DNA from: Bacteroides sp.
GTDB lineage: Bacteria > Bacteroidota > Bacteroidia > Bacteroidales > Muribaculaceae
DNA length: 35,899 nucleotides
NCBI GenBank assembly: GCA_023663525.1
Contig: JAMPHF010000001.1
Location: 817,860-853,758 of the forward strand
Direction of reading: 5' to 3'
Below are positions 8,565-17,572 of the stretch, piece after piece. Under the pieces are notes generated by a model. That model was not told where the DNA came from. It saw only the letters and a program-made list of their open reading frames with translations, and ran no database searches. The position numbers were made by a program, and so were the translations under genes. Numbering within the stretch: position 1 is the first letter of the stretch; every line of letters starts with the position of its first letter.

Positions 8565-9551
8565 TTATGGAATGGTCCTGAAAACAGTGTATCGGAGAAG
8601 TACGGCGAGTCCAAACAGACTGAGTGCAGCTATCGCCCAGGGTAGATAATCGTCCTCCGTACTTGTGAAGTTTCTTAAATCCATCTTTGTCTTTTCAAGT
8701 CGGTCAATTTCTGCAAAAATGTCTTTCAGGACATTGTTGCCTGTCGCACGGAAGTATTTTCCACCTGTCGTCTCGGCTATGCTCTTGAGGGTGGTTTCAT
8801 CAATGACCACGGGGAGATTGACATACTCGATCCTGCCAAACATGTTTTCCTGCGGGTAGGGGGCAGTTCCGTTTGTACCGATTCCGATGGTGTAGACCTT
8901 GATGCCAAGTTGCTTTGCTATCTCGGCAGCCGTCAGTGGCGCAACATTTCCGGTATTGTTTGATCCGTCCGTGAGAAGAATGATACTCTTTGATTTGGCC
9001 TTGCCGTCCTTGATGCGGTTGATTGATGTGGCGAGACCGTCGCCGATGGCTGTGCCGTCCTGAAGCATACCCATTTTGATGTCACCGATATAGTTGGCAA
9101 TGAGTGAGCGGTCGGTTGTCATCGGGATGGCCGTGAAGCTCTCCGCTGCGAAGATGACTACTCCGATGTTGTCCCCCTCGCGACCGGCCACAAATTTCGC
9201 TGCCACATCCTTGGCAGCCTCAAAACGGTCGGGCTTGAAGTCGCGGGCAAGCATACTCGTCGAGATGTCCATGGCAAGCACGATGTCAGTGCCCTCGACA
9301 CTCGATGTGTTCCATGAATCGCGTGTCTGTGGACGGGCGAGCACAATGATTATGCATCCGATTGCTCCCAGTTGGAGAATGAAAAGTATATGGCGCAGCG
9401 AAGCAAGCACTGAACGTGGGGCTTTGGAGAATGCCGACACTGCCGACACCTCCATCGAGGCGTAGAGTGAACGCTGCTTGTAGATATACCACGCTATCAG
9501 CGGTATTAACAGCAGGAATAGCCAAAGGTATCCGGGATTTGCCAGTAACAT
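8565..9551 (-). CDS. batA: BatA: VWA-domain membrane protein
   Basis: Paralogue of the next gene. Hydrophobic segments at about 7-23 and 55-72 are followed by a VWA domain with MIDAS DISTS (D95, S97, S99), DGTAIG and IILLTDGSNNTG, then a C-terminal helix (LPWAIAALSLFGLAVLLRY). The domain faces the periplasm in the usual topology. It starts with MLLANPGYLWLF, typical of BatA. It is 10 nt from the preceding gene, so co-transcription is very likely. Its role in an aerotolerance complex is inferred from the family and from synteny. Confidence 0.93.
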   Translation of the reverse strand: MLLANPGYLWLFLLLIPLIAWYIYKQRSLYASMEVSAVSAFSKAPRSVLASLRHILFILQLGAIGCIIIVLARPQTRDSWNTSSVEGTDIVLAMDISTSMLARDFKPDRFEAAKDVAAKFVAGREGDNIGVVIFAAESFTAIPMTTDRSLIANYIGDIKMGMLQDGTAIGDGLATSINRIKDGKAKSKSIILLTDGSNNTGNVAPLTAAEIAKQLGIKVYTIGIGTNGTAPYPQENMFGRIEYVNLPVVIDETTLKSIAETTGGKYFRATGNNVLKDIFAEIDRLEKTKMDLRNFTSTEDDYLPWAIAALSLFGLAVLLRYTVFRTIP

Positions 9552-9561
9552 TGTCGCTTAA

Positions 9562-10575
9562 TTATGGTTTCGGGGTTGTTTTTTCAATTTTTGATTTGTT
9601 GTTACCCTCATCGGTATCCGATGCATCTTCACTGTCGGCCTCCGGCTCAGGTTTCGGCTTTGTATCCTCCACAAATTGCATGGCGGAATTGAATGCGCGC
9701 AGATTGTCGTCGGGGAGGGGACGGACTTTTGCGAACTTCACGAAATCGGCTATCTCAAGCACACGATCCATGTAGTCCTTTGAGAGTCGTGTCTCCTCGT
9801 TGCGGTTCACCACCTGACGGATCTGGGTTGATGTCATCTCCATTGCGTTGATACCGAAACGTCCTTGGAGATATATGCGGAGAATGTCAGTCAGACGGGT
9901 ATAAAATTCCTTTTCGCGTCCGCTCTCACAGAGCTTTTCTGCGCGGAGTCTGTTGAGTTCGCTGACGGCTTTCTCGTAGGGAGGAACGGGCTTCGGCGTA
10001 GCGGCAGCAAACGGATTCTTCTTGCGGCTGATGAGATACCATGCGTAGGCTCCCCCGCCAAGCACAATTATGATTGCGAGAATCCACAGTCCGTAGTCTA
10101 CGATGAAATCGGGAAGATAGTCAATGAAGCTACGGTCAATGTCGGCAACATCGGCATAGTCATGGATTGTCTCAAGCGAGTCAACTACAGCCGGGAAGAC
10201 TTTGAGAGCGAGTCTGTTGGATTTGAATGTATCCTTGCCTACAATGTAGAGAATCGGTTTGAGCATATAGACACCGGAATCAAACGACTGGAGCATGATT
10301 TCCTGTTTGATTTCGAACCTGTCGTTCCCAAGGCGGGTTGTGTCGGCCTTCAGGAGTTTCAGGATCTCCACCTTGTCACACATTGAGTCTTTCGGGATCA
10401 CGAGTTGCCCTTCGGGACTGGCAGGAGCCACAAGCTCAAGGTGGAGCGGAGTGGTGCGTCCCATCAGCAGGAATGCCGAATCAAGACTGACTTTGACAGT
10501 CGGATTCTGCGAATAGGCAGATGTGGCAACCAAGGCTGTCAGACAGAGAAACAATATGCGGATTTGACGAAGCAT
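9562..10575 (-). CDS. Bat-operon exported membrane protein, BatD/DUF4381-like
   Basis: A signal peptide (residues 1-22, ending ATSAYSQ) leads into a beta-rich periplasmic domain (24-135). A single membrane helix follows at 161-183 (YGLWILAIIIVLGGGAYAWYLIS), then a cytosolic helical domain (PPYEKAVSELNRLR...YLQGRFGINAMEMTS...FVKFAKVRP) and a Glu/Lys/Pro-rich tail. The order and helical motif resemble the proteins found between DUF58 and BatA in Bacteroidetes Bat clusters, and the cytosolic part of DUF4381-type proteins. No enzymatic motif is seen. A role as membrane scaffold for the MoxR/VWA machinery is inference. Confidence 0.8.
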   Translation of the reverse strand: MLRQIRILFLCLTALVATSAYSQNPTVKVSLDSAFLLMGRTTPLHLELVAPASPEGQLVIPKDSMCDKVEILKLLKADTTRLGNDRFEIKQEIMLQSFDSGVYMLKPILYIVGKDTFKSNRLALKVFPAVVDSLETIHDYADVADIDRSFIDYLPDFIVDYGLWILAIIIVLGGGAYAWYLISRKKNPFAAATPKPVPPYEKAVSELNRLRAEKLCESGREKEFYTRLTDILRIYLQGRFGINAMEMTSTQIRQVVNRNEETRLSKDYMDRVLEIADFVKFAKVRPLPDDNLRAFNSAMQFVEDTKPKPEPEADSEDASDTDEGNNKSKIEKTTPKP

Positions 10576-10627
10576 AGACTTGAATTTTGTTTTATTGGGT
10601 TCACAAGCACGGGGGAGGGCGTATTAC

Positions 10628-11503
10628 TCATCGTACACCGCGATTCTTGAACAAAGCCATGAGTGATCGGGCGAAATCCTCGTCAGTGGCTATCGAGGCA
10701 AGGTCAACATGACATTTTCTCAGTGTTTCCATCATGGCTTGCTGACGGCTGTACCACCATTTGCCAAAAGCCTGACGGGTGTGTTTCGATGACGTGTTGA
10801 CCCATCTGGAAACCCCGGTCTCAAGGTCTATGACTCTCATCAATCCCACATCGGGTAGTGAGGTGTCACGTTTGTCATAAACCTGGATGGCAATGATGTC
10901 ATGTTTGTTGCAAGCCACCTGCAACTGCCGCGTGTAGTCATGACTGTCGATGAAGTCCGAAATAAGGAACGTCGTGCATCTCTTTTTCAAGGCATCCGTG
11001 AAATAACGGAGGGCTACGCCTATGTCCGTGCCTTGATTCTCCGGAGTGAAGTCAAGCAGTTCGCGGATGATGAGCAGGATGTGTTTTTTGCCTTTTTTCG
11101 GAGGAATGAACTTTTCAATTTTATCCGAAAAGAAAATCACACCGATTTTGTCGTTGTTGGTGATTGCCGAGTAGGCGAGTGTGGCGGCTATCTCAGCAAT
11201 CATCTCACGCTTTTCCTCACCGACAGCACCGAAAAGACGGCTACGCGAAACGTCAATGAGCAGCATCACTGTGAGTTCGCGTTCCTCCTCGTAGACTTTC
11301 ACATACGGATGATTGTGGCGAGCGGTGACATTCCAGTCAATGTCTCGCACGTCATCGCCATATTGATATTCCCTGACTTCCGAGAAAGTCATGCCACGAC
11401 CTTTGAAGGCCGTGTGATACTCTCCCGCAAATATGTTTTGGGAGAGTCCACGGGTCTTGATATCAATTTTCCTGACTTTTTTAAGCAGTTCGTTAGCTTC
11501 CAT
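10628..11503 (-). CDS. DUF58 / VWA-like protein of the Bat cluster
   Basis: The DUF58 signature is clear at residues 36-57 (GRGMTFSEVREYQYGDDVRDIDW), followed by a VWA-like core with MIDAS-type DVSRS (D84, S86, S88) and a Thr loop (NQGTDIG). No membrane helix or signal is present, so it is cytosolic or peripheral. DUF58 proteins almost always sit next to MoxR ATPases, as here (27-nt gap), and probably act as the VWA partner of the ATPase, analogous to Mg-chelatase D subunits. The gap to the next gene downstream is 52 nt. Confidence 0.92.
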   Translation of the reverse strand: MEANELLKKVRKIDIKTRGLSQNIFAGEYHTAFKGRGMTFSEVREYQYGDDVRDIDWNVTARHNHPYVKVYEEERELTVMLLIDVSRSRLFGAVGEEKREMIAEIAATLAYSAITNNDKIGVIFFSDKIEKFIPPKKGKKHILLIIRELLDFTPENQGTDIGVALRYFTDALKKRCTTFLISDFIDSHDYTRQLQVACNKHDIIAIQVYDKRDTSLPDVGLMRVIDLETGVSRWVNTSSKHTRQAFGKWWYSRQQAMMETLRKCHVDLASIATDEDFARSLMALFKNRGVR

Positions 11504-11530
11504 GTGGAGGGCGTGGTGAAGTGGTTGGGT

Positions 11531-12526
11531 TTAGGGTACCTCGACTTTGTCGAGAATTTCAGATATAACCTGATCGGTGGTGATGTTGTTGGCTTCCGCT
11601 TCGTATGTAAGCCCGATACGGTGACGGAGCACATCGTGGCACACGGCGCGGACATCCTCGGGAATCACATAGCCGCGACCGCGCAGGAAAGCGTAGGCTC
11701 TGGCAGCCTTTGCAAGACCGATTGATGCACGGGGCGATGCACCGAAGCTGATCATGCCACCAAGATCCTTGAGGTTGTAGTCGGCCGGATTGCGTGTTGC
11801 AAATACAATGTCAACGATATATCTTTCAATCTTTTCATCAAGATAGATCTTTTCGACAATCTTCTGGACTTCGATGATTTCTGACGGATGGAGCAGCGGA
11901 CGGACTTCGACTTTCTCACCGGAGATGTTCTGACGGATGATCAATTTTTCTTCCTCTTTGGAAGGATAGCCGATGATGACTTTGAGGAGGAAACGGTCAA
12001 CCTGCGCTTCGGGGAGTGGATATGTGCCTTCCTGCTCAATCGGGTTCTGCGTTGCCATGACGAGGAATGGCTCGTCAAGTTTGAAGGTCTTCTCACCGAT
12101 TGTCACCTGACGTTCCTGCATGGCCTCAAGCAGCGCACTCTGGACTTTTGCGGGCGCACGGTTGATCTCATCGGCAAGCACGAAGTTTGCAAATATCGGA
12201 CCGCGTTTGATCTGGAATTGTTCTTTCTGCACGCTATATATCATCGTACCGATGACATCGGCAGGGAGAAGGTCGGGGGTGAACTGTATACGGCTGTATT
12301 TTGCATCAATGATTTGTGCAAGGGTCTTGATGGCGAGAGTCTTTGCAAGACCGGGGACACCTTCGAGGAGCACATGCCCGTTTGACAGCAGTGCAATCAG
12401 GAGGGAATCAATAAGATGTTTCTGTCCTACGATGGTTTGGTCCATCCCTCGCGTCACAAGATTTATAAAGTCTTTCTTTCCGGCAACGAGATCGTTGAGT
12501 TCGCGGATGTTTATTGACTCGCTCAT
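11531..12526 (-). CDS. MoxR-family AAA+ ATPase
   Basis: Walker A is GVPGLAKT (residues 56-63) and Walker B is LADEINRAP (D119, E120). The sensor-1 region MATQNPIEQEGTYPLPEAQVDRF and the C-terminal lid (SFGASPRASIGLAKAARAYA) are both typical of MoxR. MoxR ATPases work with VWA proteins as metal-insertion or remodelling chaperones. This is the first gene of the Bat operon, preceded by a -7 promoter box at 12585-12592. At 331 residues it is full length for the family. Confidence 0.95.
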   Translation of the reverse strand: MSESINIRELNDLVAGKKDFINLVTRGMDQTIVGQKHLIDSLLIALLSNGHVLLEGVPGLAKTLAIKTLAQIIDAKYSRIQFTPDLLPADVIGTMIYSVQKEQFQIKRGPIFANFVLADEINRAPAKVQSALLEAMQERQVTIGEKTFKLDEPFLVMATQNPIEQEGTYPLPEAQVDRFLLKVIIGYPSKEEEKLIIRQNISGEKVEVRPLLHPSEIIEVQKIVEKIYLDEKIERYIVDIVFATRNPADYNLKDLGGMISFGASPRASIGLAKAARAYAFLRGRGYVIPEDVRAVCHDVLRHRIGLTYEAEANNITTDQVISEILDKVEVP

Positions 12527-12584
12527 AGTCTCAGTAGTGAAGTTTCGTATGTTTTTGTTAATATAAATTCTGTGAAATGGATTA

Positions 12585-12592
12585 CAAAATTA
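12585..12592 (-). promoter_or_regulatory. Bacteroidetes -7 box for the moxR-bat operon
   Basis: The minus strand reads TAATTTTG, an exact match to TAnnTTTG, 59 bp before the moxR ATG in an AT-rich gap. No good -33 TTTG was found at 19-21 bp spacing, so the call rests on the -7 box and position. Confidence 0.5.
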
Positions 12593-12730
12593 TAAATAAC
12601 AACAATCAATATGTGAAAAAAGTGTGTTAATTTTAGCTATTTTTCGTTTAACAATATAGAAATAAACACTTTTAAACGTCCGTTATAACAGTCATCCTGT
12701 CTAATGGGAAAGTATTATAAAACGCTAAAA

Positions 12731-12784
12731 AAGATGCAGCCCATCCCGACACTGTTTTGGTGTGGCGAAATGGGGCTGCATCTT
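12731..12784 (-). terminator. Rho-independent terminator of the proS-HU-LysM operon
   Basis: A 12-bp perfect stem, AAGATGCAGCCC (12731-12742) with GGGCTGCATCTT (12773-12784), has an additional inner stem. On the minus strand it is followed directly by TTTTTTAGCGTTTT. It begins 32 nt past the HU-LysM stop codon and separates that unit from the moxR promoter. Confidence 0.88.
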
Positions 12785-12816
12785 CATTCATTGACATTCC
12801 TTGTGGAGATATTTTT

Positions 12817-14091
12817 TCAATGGAATTTATTGAGTATCTCTCCGACTTTCTGCTGCGCTTTACGGAGGCTCTCGGCGTTTCCGGGAACTATACCGTATTT
12901 CTCAGCCGGAGGAATCACAAGGACTTGTCCGACTTGCTGTTTATTGGGGTTGGAGATTTTGGATTTGTTTTCCTCGTAGATATACACCCAATAATCCTTA
13001 TGACCGTAATATTTCTTTGCCATGTCTGTCATCAGATAGCCACGGCGCACGGTATCCGTCATCTCGGCTTTGGGCTGTGGGGTGCTTTCCTTTGGCTCTG
13101 CGGCTTTCTCCTCTGCTTTTGCTGTGACCGGGGTGCTGTCTGCCGCACTCGGTTGCGGAATGCTGTCGGCTTTCTTCTCCTCCGCCTGTGGGGCTGATTC
13201 CGCAGGTTCAGTCATGATGGCTTCAAGGAGTGGATCAGGCTCGGCTTCGTCTTCCTGATTGAATACGGATACGTGTGACATCGTCGGGAAAATATGGTCA
13301 ATGGCAAGATATATACCACATGCTCCGAGTGCCATACCTACGATGAGACCGATTATCATTCCGGTCCAGAAATTACCGCCACCGGACGCAGGCTTTTCGC
13401 GCTCCACATATTCCTCCACGTCTTCTTCCAGCGGGGCAATTGTCCTCGGCTTTTCCACAACAGGAGTGTCCTGTGTTTTTTGCGGCTGAGGGATCGGAGC
13501 TTTGACCGCCGGTTGCTCTGCGGGGAGGGGATTGGTGGACACCGGGGTTGATACCGGCTTTATCTCCGGCTCGTCTACAGATTGGGCAACTTCGACATTT
13601 ACCGGCTCAGATTCAGGTTCCGGCTCAGATTCAGGTTCCGGCTCAGATTCAGGTTCCGGCTCAGCTTGAGTGACGGTTATGTCGGGCTGCGTGGTTTCAA
13701 TATCCGGGGTCTGCGCTTCAATGGCAGTCACATCGACTGATGCATCCGTCGCATTGCCATCAACAGAAACCGTCTCCTCCTCATTGTCAATGTCAGTCAG
13801 CATTTCCTCCGAGACACCATCATTGAGATCCACAGCCTCAAACATGGCGAAGGGGGCATTGATGATATCGCTTATCTCCTTGTCGGGAACGAAAGAGATG
13901 TTCCTTCCATCTTTGTCGTCGGTGACACTGAAAGTACCAAGCCCTTTGATTCTGACACTCTCACCCTTGATAAGCGATTCGGAAAGTAGCTCAAAGAAAT
14001 TCTTGACAAATGTCTCTGCGCTCTCCTCGCTTATGCCGGTAGCGGTCGCGATTTTTGCCGAAAATTCGTGGAATGGGATTTTTTGATTCAT
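12817..14091 (-). CDS. HU-like DNA-binding domain fused through a membrane helix to LysM
   Basis: Residues 1-90 form an HU/IHF-like domain (KIPFHEFSAKIATATGISEE...ESVRIKGLGTFSV...). An acidic/Pro linker follows, with PEPESE repeats at about 144-163. A single membrane helix lies at about 241-267 (FWTGMIIGLIVGMALGACGIYLAI), then a second linker and a C-terminal LysM-like domain at about 347-398 (YLMTDMAKKYYGHKDYWVYIYEENK...VGQVLVIP). The expected topology puts HU in the cytosol and LysM in the periplasm on peptidoglycan. It overlaps the upstream HU gene by 4 nt (ATGA, 14088-14091). HU-like domains joined to cell-wall-binding domains have been described in Bacteroidetes; a chromosome-to-wall tether is a reasonable but untested role. 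The linker contains an 18-bp DNA repeat at 13602-13664. Confidence 0.85.
   Translation of the reverse strand: MNQKIPFHEFSAKIATATGISEESAETFVKNFFELLSESLIKGESVRIKGLGTFSVTDDKDGRNISFVPDKEISDIINAPFAMFEAVDLNDGVSEEMLTDIDNEEETVSVDGNATDASVDVTAIEAQTPDIETTQPDITVTQAEPEPESEPEPESEPEPESEPVNVEVAQSVDEPEIKPVSTPVSTNPLPAEQPAVKAPIPQPQKTQDTPVVEKPRTIAPLEEDVEEYVEREKPASGGGNFWTGMIIGLIVGMALGACGIYLAIDHIFPTMSHVSVFNQEDEAEPDPLLEAIMTEPAESAPQAEEKKADSIPQPSAADSTPVTAKAEEKAAEPKESTPQPKAEMTDTVRRGYLMTDMAKKYYGHKDYWVYIYEENKSKISNPNKQQVGQVLVIPPAEKYGIVPGNAESLRKAQQKVGEILNKFH
13602..13664. repeat. 18-bp tandem repeat, about 3.5 copies
   Basis: Unit CCGGCTCAGATTCAGGTT occurs exactly at 13602-13619, 13620-13637 and 13638-13655, followed by a half copy. 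The unit is in frame and codes for six residues (SEPEPE register) in the linker of the HU-LysM protein. Copy-number change would lengthen or shorten the linker without a frameshift. Confidence 0.9.
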
Positions 14092-14405
14092 CGGTCTAAC
14101 TTTTTGCGTAAGACAATGCTTGGTTGAAACTCCAAAGTGACCACGGGTGGATAGAGAGTCCGTTTTCCGGTCGATTCATCCGTAATGACTTTTTCTTCGT
14201 CCTTGACTGATTTGAATGTCCCGAATCCGGGTATGGCTATTGAGTCGAGTTCCGTGCCGGTTTCACGGACCACGACGCACAGACCTTCGATAAGAGTCGA
14301 TACCTCAGACGCTTCGCGATTGAGACGCTTCGACAATCGGGTGATGAAAGTTTTATTGTCCAATTTGGTTAACAATTGAGGATTTTGTTGATTTTGTCGG
14401 GACAC
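14088..14405 (-). CDS. Small HU-family DNA-binding protein
   Basis: This 105-residue HU/IHF-like protein has N-terminal helices LDNKTFITRLSKRLNREASEVSTLIEGL and the beta-arm region IAIPGFGTFKSV followed by EEKVITDESTGKRTLYPP. The GFGTF motif is the typical HU turn. The start is taken as GTG at 14405, 4 nt after the proS stop, because no ATG precedes the first helix; a TTG a few codons in is the alternative. Its stop overlaps the ATG of the HU-LysM gene, so the two HU-like proteins should be made together and might form a heterodimer. No signal or membrane segment is seen. Confidence 0.85.
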   Translation of the reverse strand: MSRQNQQNPQLLTKLDNKTFITRLSKRLNREASEVSTLIEGLCVVVRETGTELDSIAIPGFGTFKSVKDEEKVITDESTGKRTLYPPVVTLEFQPSIVLRKKLDR

Positions 14406-14409
14406 ACTC

Positions 14410-15891
14410 TTAGTAGTTGCGGGCGAAGATCACACGGCGAGCGGAGGGTTTGCCTGTGACCATGCAGAATCCGGGGGTGTCATCTCCATCAAGAGGGATA
14501 CAGCGGATGGTAGCCTTTGTCTCCTCCTTGATTTTCTCCTCGGTTTCTGTCGTGCCGTCCCAGTGAGCGAGCAGGAAGCCGCCTTTTTCGATTTCTTCCT
14601 TGAACTCCTCGTAGCTATCGACGTTGCGGGTCATTGACTCGCGGTGTTTAAGTGCCTTCTGATAGATGTTTTCTTGGATTTCCTCAAGGAGCTTGGCCAC
14701 ATAGTCAGCAATTCCCTCAAGCGGTGCGACGTACTTTTCGAGAGTGTCGCGGCGCATCACTTCAACAGTGCCATTCTCTATGTCGCGTGCGCCGATTGCA
14801 AGACGGACGGGGACACCCTTCAGTTCGTAGTCGGCAAATTTGAAGCCGGGACGCTTGTTCTCGGCATCGTCATATTTGACGCTTATGCCCAGACTGCGGA
14901 GTTGGTTGATGATGGGTTCAACCTTCGCGCTAATCTCTGCAAGCTGCTCACTGTTTTTGTAGATGGGGATGATGACCACCTGGATGGGTGCGAGATGGGG
15001 AGGAAGCACGAGTCCGTTGTCGTCGGAATGGGTCATGATGAGTGCGCCCATCAGTCGGGTCGATACACCCCAGGAGTTTGCCCAGACGTATTCGGGCTTG
15101 TTGTCTTTATTGACGAAGGTGACATCAAAAGCCTTTGCGAAATTTTGACCGAGGTTGTGTGACGTGCCTGACTGAAGTGCCTTGCCGTCCTGCATCATTG
15201 CTTCAATGGTGTAGGTGTTGAGTGCGCCGGCAAAACGCTCGTTGGCCGATTTCACACCCTTGATGACAGGCATAGCCATGTATTTCTCCGCAAAATCAGC
15301 ATAGAGGTTAATCATCTGCACTGTGCGGGCTTCCGACTCCTCGGCTGTGGCATGTGCGCAGTGACCTTCCTGCCAAAGAAATTCAGCGGTGCGGAGGAAC
15401 ATGCGCGTGCGCATCTCCCAGCGCATCACATTGGCCCACTGGTTGCACAGCACGGGGAGGTCTCTGTATGAGTGAATCCAGTTTTTGTATGTACCCCAGA
15501 TGATGGTTTCGGAGGTCGGACGTACAATGAGTTCTTCCTCAAGACGTGCATCGGGGTCCACGATCACTCCGTTGCCATTGGGATCGTTTTTCAGACGGTA
15601 GTGTGTCACGACCGCGCACTCTTTGGCAAAGCCTTCCACATGCTCAGCCTCACGGCAAAGAAATGATTTGGGGATTAGAAGCGGGAAATAGGCATTCTGA
15701 ACGCCGGTTTCCTTAAACATCTTGTCGAGTGTCTGCTGCATCTTTTCCCAGATGGCATAGCCGTAGGGTTTGATGACCATACAGCCACGGACTGCACTCT
15801 GCTCAGCGAGGTCAGCCTTTACGACAAGTTCATTATACCATTTTGAATAGTCCTCACTGCGTTTGGTGAGGTCTTTGAGTTCCTTTGCCAT
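14410..15891 (-). CDS. proS: Prolyl-tRNA synthetase, archaeal/eukaryal-type
   Basis: Charges tRNA-Pro with proline in the cytosol. Class II motifs are visible: motif 2 [22 protein letters not shown] and motif 3 within [19 protein letters not shown]. The anticodon-binding domain begins near [17 protein letters not shown]. The C-terminal Zn-domain-like tail ends with ARNY, whose terminal Tyr is characteristic of the shorter ProRS type without an editing insertion. At 493 residues it is full length. It is the first gene of the unit leading to the two HU-like proteins, with a -7 box 51 bp upstream of the ATG. Confidence 0.97.
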   Translation of the reverse strand: MAKELKDLTKRSEDYSKWYNELVVKADLAEQSAVRGCMVIKPYGYAIWEKMQQTLDKMFKETGVQNAYFPLLIPKSFLCREAEHVEGFAKECAVVTHYRLKNDPNGNGVIVDPDARLEEELIVRPTSETIIWGTYKNWIHSYRDLPVLCNQWANVMRWEMRTRMFLRTAEFLWQEGHCAHATAEESEARTVQMINLYADFAEKYMAMPVIKGVKSANERFAGALNTYTIEAMMQDGKALQSGTSHNLGQNFAKAFDVTFVNKDNKPEYVWANSWGVSTRLMGALIMTHSDDNGLVLPPHLAPIQVVIIPIYKNSEQLAEISAKVEPIINQLRSLGISVKYDDAENKRPGFKFADYELKGVPVRLAIGARDIENGTVEVMRRDTLEKYVAPLEGIADYVAKLLEEIQENIYQKALKHRESMTRNVDSYEEFKEEIEKGGFLLAHWDGTTETEEKIKEETKATIRCIPLDGDDTPGFCMVTGKPSARRVIFARNY

Positions 15892-15941
15892 TGTATAGAA
15901 ATTAGATTCTTGTTTTTTTATATGATGATGTGATGGGTATG

Positions 15942-15949
15942 CAAAATTA
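15942..15949 (-). promoter_or_regulatory. Bacteroidetes -7 box for proS
   Basis: The minus strand reads TAATTTTG, an exact TAnnTTTG match, about 50 bp upstream of the proS start in an AT-rich gap that follows the OmpA-domain gene. No convincing -33 element was found. Confidence 0.5.
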
Positions 15950-15982
15950 CAAAAAATTATGCTCCGTCAGGTGCGATAATGA

Positions 15983-16621
15983 TTATTTCAGTGTCCCTTT
16001 CTGAGCGGAGGTGATGAGTTTCGGACCGGGGATGAGGAATATTTCAAGCCTGCGGTTCTCCTTGCGTCCCTCCCTTGAGTCATTCGGACTCAGCGGGTCG
16101 GTGTCACCGAACTCGTAGGGTATCACAATCAGATCCTCGCTGACATTCTCAAGCAGCCACTCGTAGATTGAACTGTTGCGTTGATGGGAGAGGCGCATGT
16201 TGTATGTCGGAGAGCCTGTGTTGTCTGTATGGACTGCATAGACCACCTTATATAGATACGGGTCTGTGAGGAGCGAGATAATCGGCGAGAGTTTCGCGGG
16301 TGCGGTTGGGCGGAGCAGCGTGTCGTTTGGCTGAAAGAGATCGTCTGACGGGATGGTTACGAGGACGACTTCATCGTCTCTCATCATGTCAACGATATAA
16401 TTTCGTTTCGCGAGGTTCTGTCCGAGACGCACCATGTGAGCTTTCACCGCCTGATGCTCTTTCTTCCCGACAACCGGCGTCTTGATGTTTTCCTCAAGCT
16501 CCATGTCCATGTAGACAGTCTCGTCATATCCTTTGTAGGGGTCATCATCTTTGGCACTCATTCCGGGAGCAGCCCCGGCAAGTGCGATGGCCATAATTGA
16601 AGCCACGAGGAATTGTTTCAT
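15983..16621 (-). CDS. OmpA-domain (peptidoglycan-associated) exported protein
   Basis: Residues 1-23 are a signal peptide (FLVASIMAIALAGAAPGMSA). The rest, from about residue 90, fits an OmpA C-terminal fold: YKVVYAVHTDNTGSPTYNMRLSHQRNSSIYEWL, then GDTDPLSPNDSREGRKENRRLEIFLIP. The ND-x6-ENRRLEI end is the usual peptidoglycan-binding Asp/Arg signature region. There is no lipobox and no beta-barrel, so it is likely a soluble periplasmic protein. It is preceded at 36 nt by the acidic small protein, so it is likely the last gene of the DUF4290-rimM unit. Confidence 0.85.
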   Translation of the reverse strand: MKQFLVASIMAIALAGAAPGMSAKDDDPYKGYDETVYMDMELEENIKTPVVGKKEHQAVKAHMVRLGQNLAKRNYIVDMMRDDEVVLVTIPSDDLFQPNDTLLRPTAPAKLSPIISLLTDPYLYKVVYAVHTDNTGSPTYNMRLSHQRNSSIYEWLLENVSEDLIVIPYEFGDTDPLSPNDSREGRKENRRLEIFLIPGPKLITSAQKGTLK

Positions 16622-16656
16622 GATTCGTTGTATGTTTTTTTGTAATGAGACACACT

Positions 16657-16962
16657 CTAAAATTCGTCAAGCGATTGTTCATAATGCAGCTCTGCGGTGA
16701 CGAGGGGTTCTATATCCTCCCGTTTGATTGGCGAATCGCTGTCCTTTGCCAGCATTTTGCCGACATGTTTGATGAGCGTTTCAGTATTGACATCCTCATC
16801 GTCCGCTTCAGCGTCAATATCGAGCAAGCCTTGGTCCTCATACCAATCCCAGATTATGTCAATAACGTTCAGAATCTCGTCATCGTCATAGAGCCGGGAG
16901 CTTTCTTCGGAGATGGCTGCGCGCATGGCTTTTATCGCCTCTTTTTCATCAAATTCTTTCAT
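16657..16962 (-). CDS. Small acidic protein of unknown function
   Basis: I do not recognise a named family. It is 101 residues, strongly acidic (DDDEILNVIDIIWDWYEDQG; DAEADDEDVNTETL), predicted mainly helical, with no signal peptide or membrane segment. It sits 31 nt after rimM and 36 nt before the OmpA-domain gene in the same direction, so it is almost certainly translated as part of that operon. Its TAG stop is embedded in one copy of the dispersed motif ATGAGACACACTCT (16645-16658). Confidence 0.75.
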   Translation of the reverse strand: MKEFDEKEAIKAMRAAISEESSRLYDDDEILNVIDIIWDWYEDQGLLDIDAEADDEDVNTETLIKHVGKMLAKDSDSPIKREDIEPLVTAELHYEQSLDEF

Positions 16963-16993
16963 GATTAATGAATAGGTTGTGAATAATTGCTGT

Positions 16994-17539
16994 TCAACTG
17001 TTCAATTCCACGAGTCCGTCGGGTAGATTTGTCGTGACAGTCTCATCGTCATGGTTGACATCTTCGATGTACTCATCGGCCACCGGGACGAAAATTTCAT
17101 TGCCTGAGGGGGTAGTTATCAGGAAAAGCACATTCTCGGTATCATCGTTTATACCCGATATTGTGCCAATCTCCCCGAGCGAGCAGTCAATGACTTTGTA
17201 GCCGATGAGGTCTGAGGCATAGAAGCCGTCATCCTCGTCATAACTGTCATCATCATCTTCCTCGGGAATGTCGGAGCGAAGAATGTAGAATGTCCGGTTG
17301 TTGAATTCCTTGGCCTGTTCGTCATTCTTGATGCCATCAAGAGTGAGCAGGCATGTGTCGGCTGTCTTGGGTCGCCAAGATTGGATGAAGAAAGGCACGA
17401 AAATGCCCTCGACCGGCACGATGAGACATTTCACCTTATCGAGATCGAGGTCAAAATCGAGTGTGGCCGACATCTCGCCCTTGATTCCATGGGCTTTGTT
17501 GAAATGTCCGGCTTCGGCTATTTCTGACAGTTTTATCAC
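16994..17539 (-). CDS. rimM: Ribosome maturation factor RimM
   Basis: Needed for 16S rRNA processing and 30S head assembly through binding of ribosomal protein S19. The RimM N-domain is evident (IAEAGHFNKAHGIKGEMSATLDFD), matching the usual 'G.i.k.hGlkGe' start. The C-terminal PRC-barrel-like half includes FYASDLIGYKVID...IGTISGINDDTENVLFLIT and ends DGLVELNS. An acidic insertion (EEDDDDSYDEDDG) sits between the halves. At 181 residues it is normal length. It follows the DUF4290 gene by 33 nt. Confidence 0.93.
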   Translation of the reverse strand: MIKLSEIAEAGHFNKAHGIKGEMSATLDFDLDLDKVKCLIVPVEGIFVPFFIQSWRPKTADTCLLTLDGIKNDEQAKEFNNRTFYILRSDIPEEDDDDSYDEDDGFYASDLIGYKVIDCSLGEIGTISGINDDTENVLFLITTPSGNEIFVPVADEYIEDVNHDDETVTTNLPDGLVELNS

Positions 17540-17572
17540 TTTGTTAGAATATGGTTGAGTGGCGACGGGATG

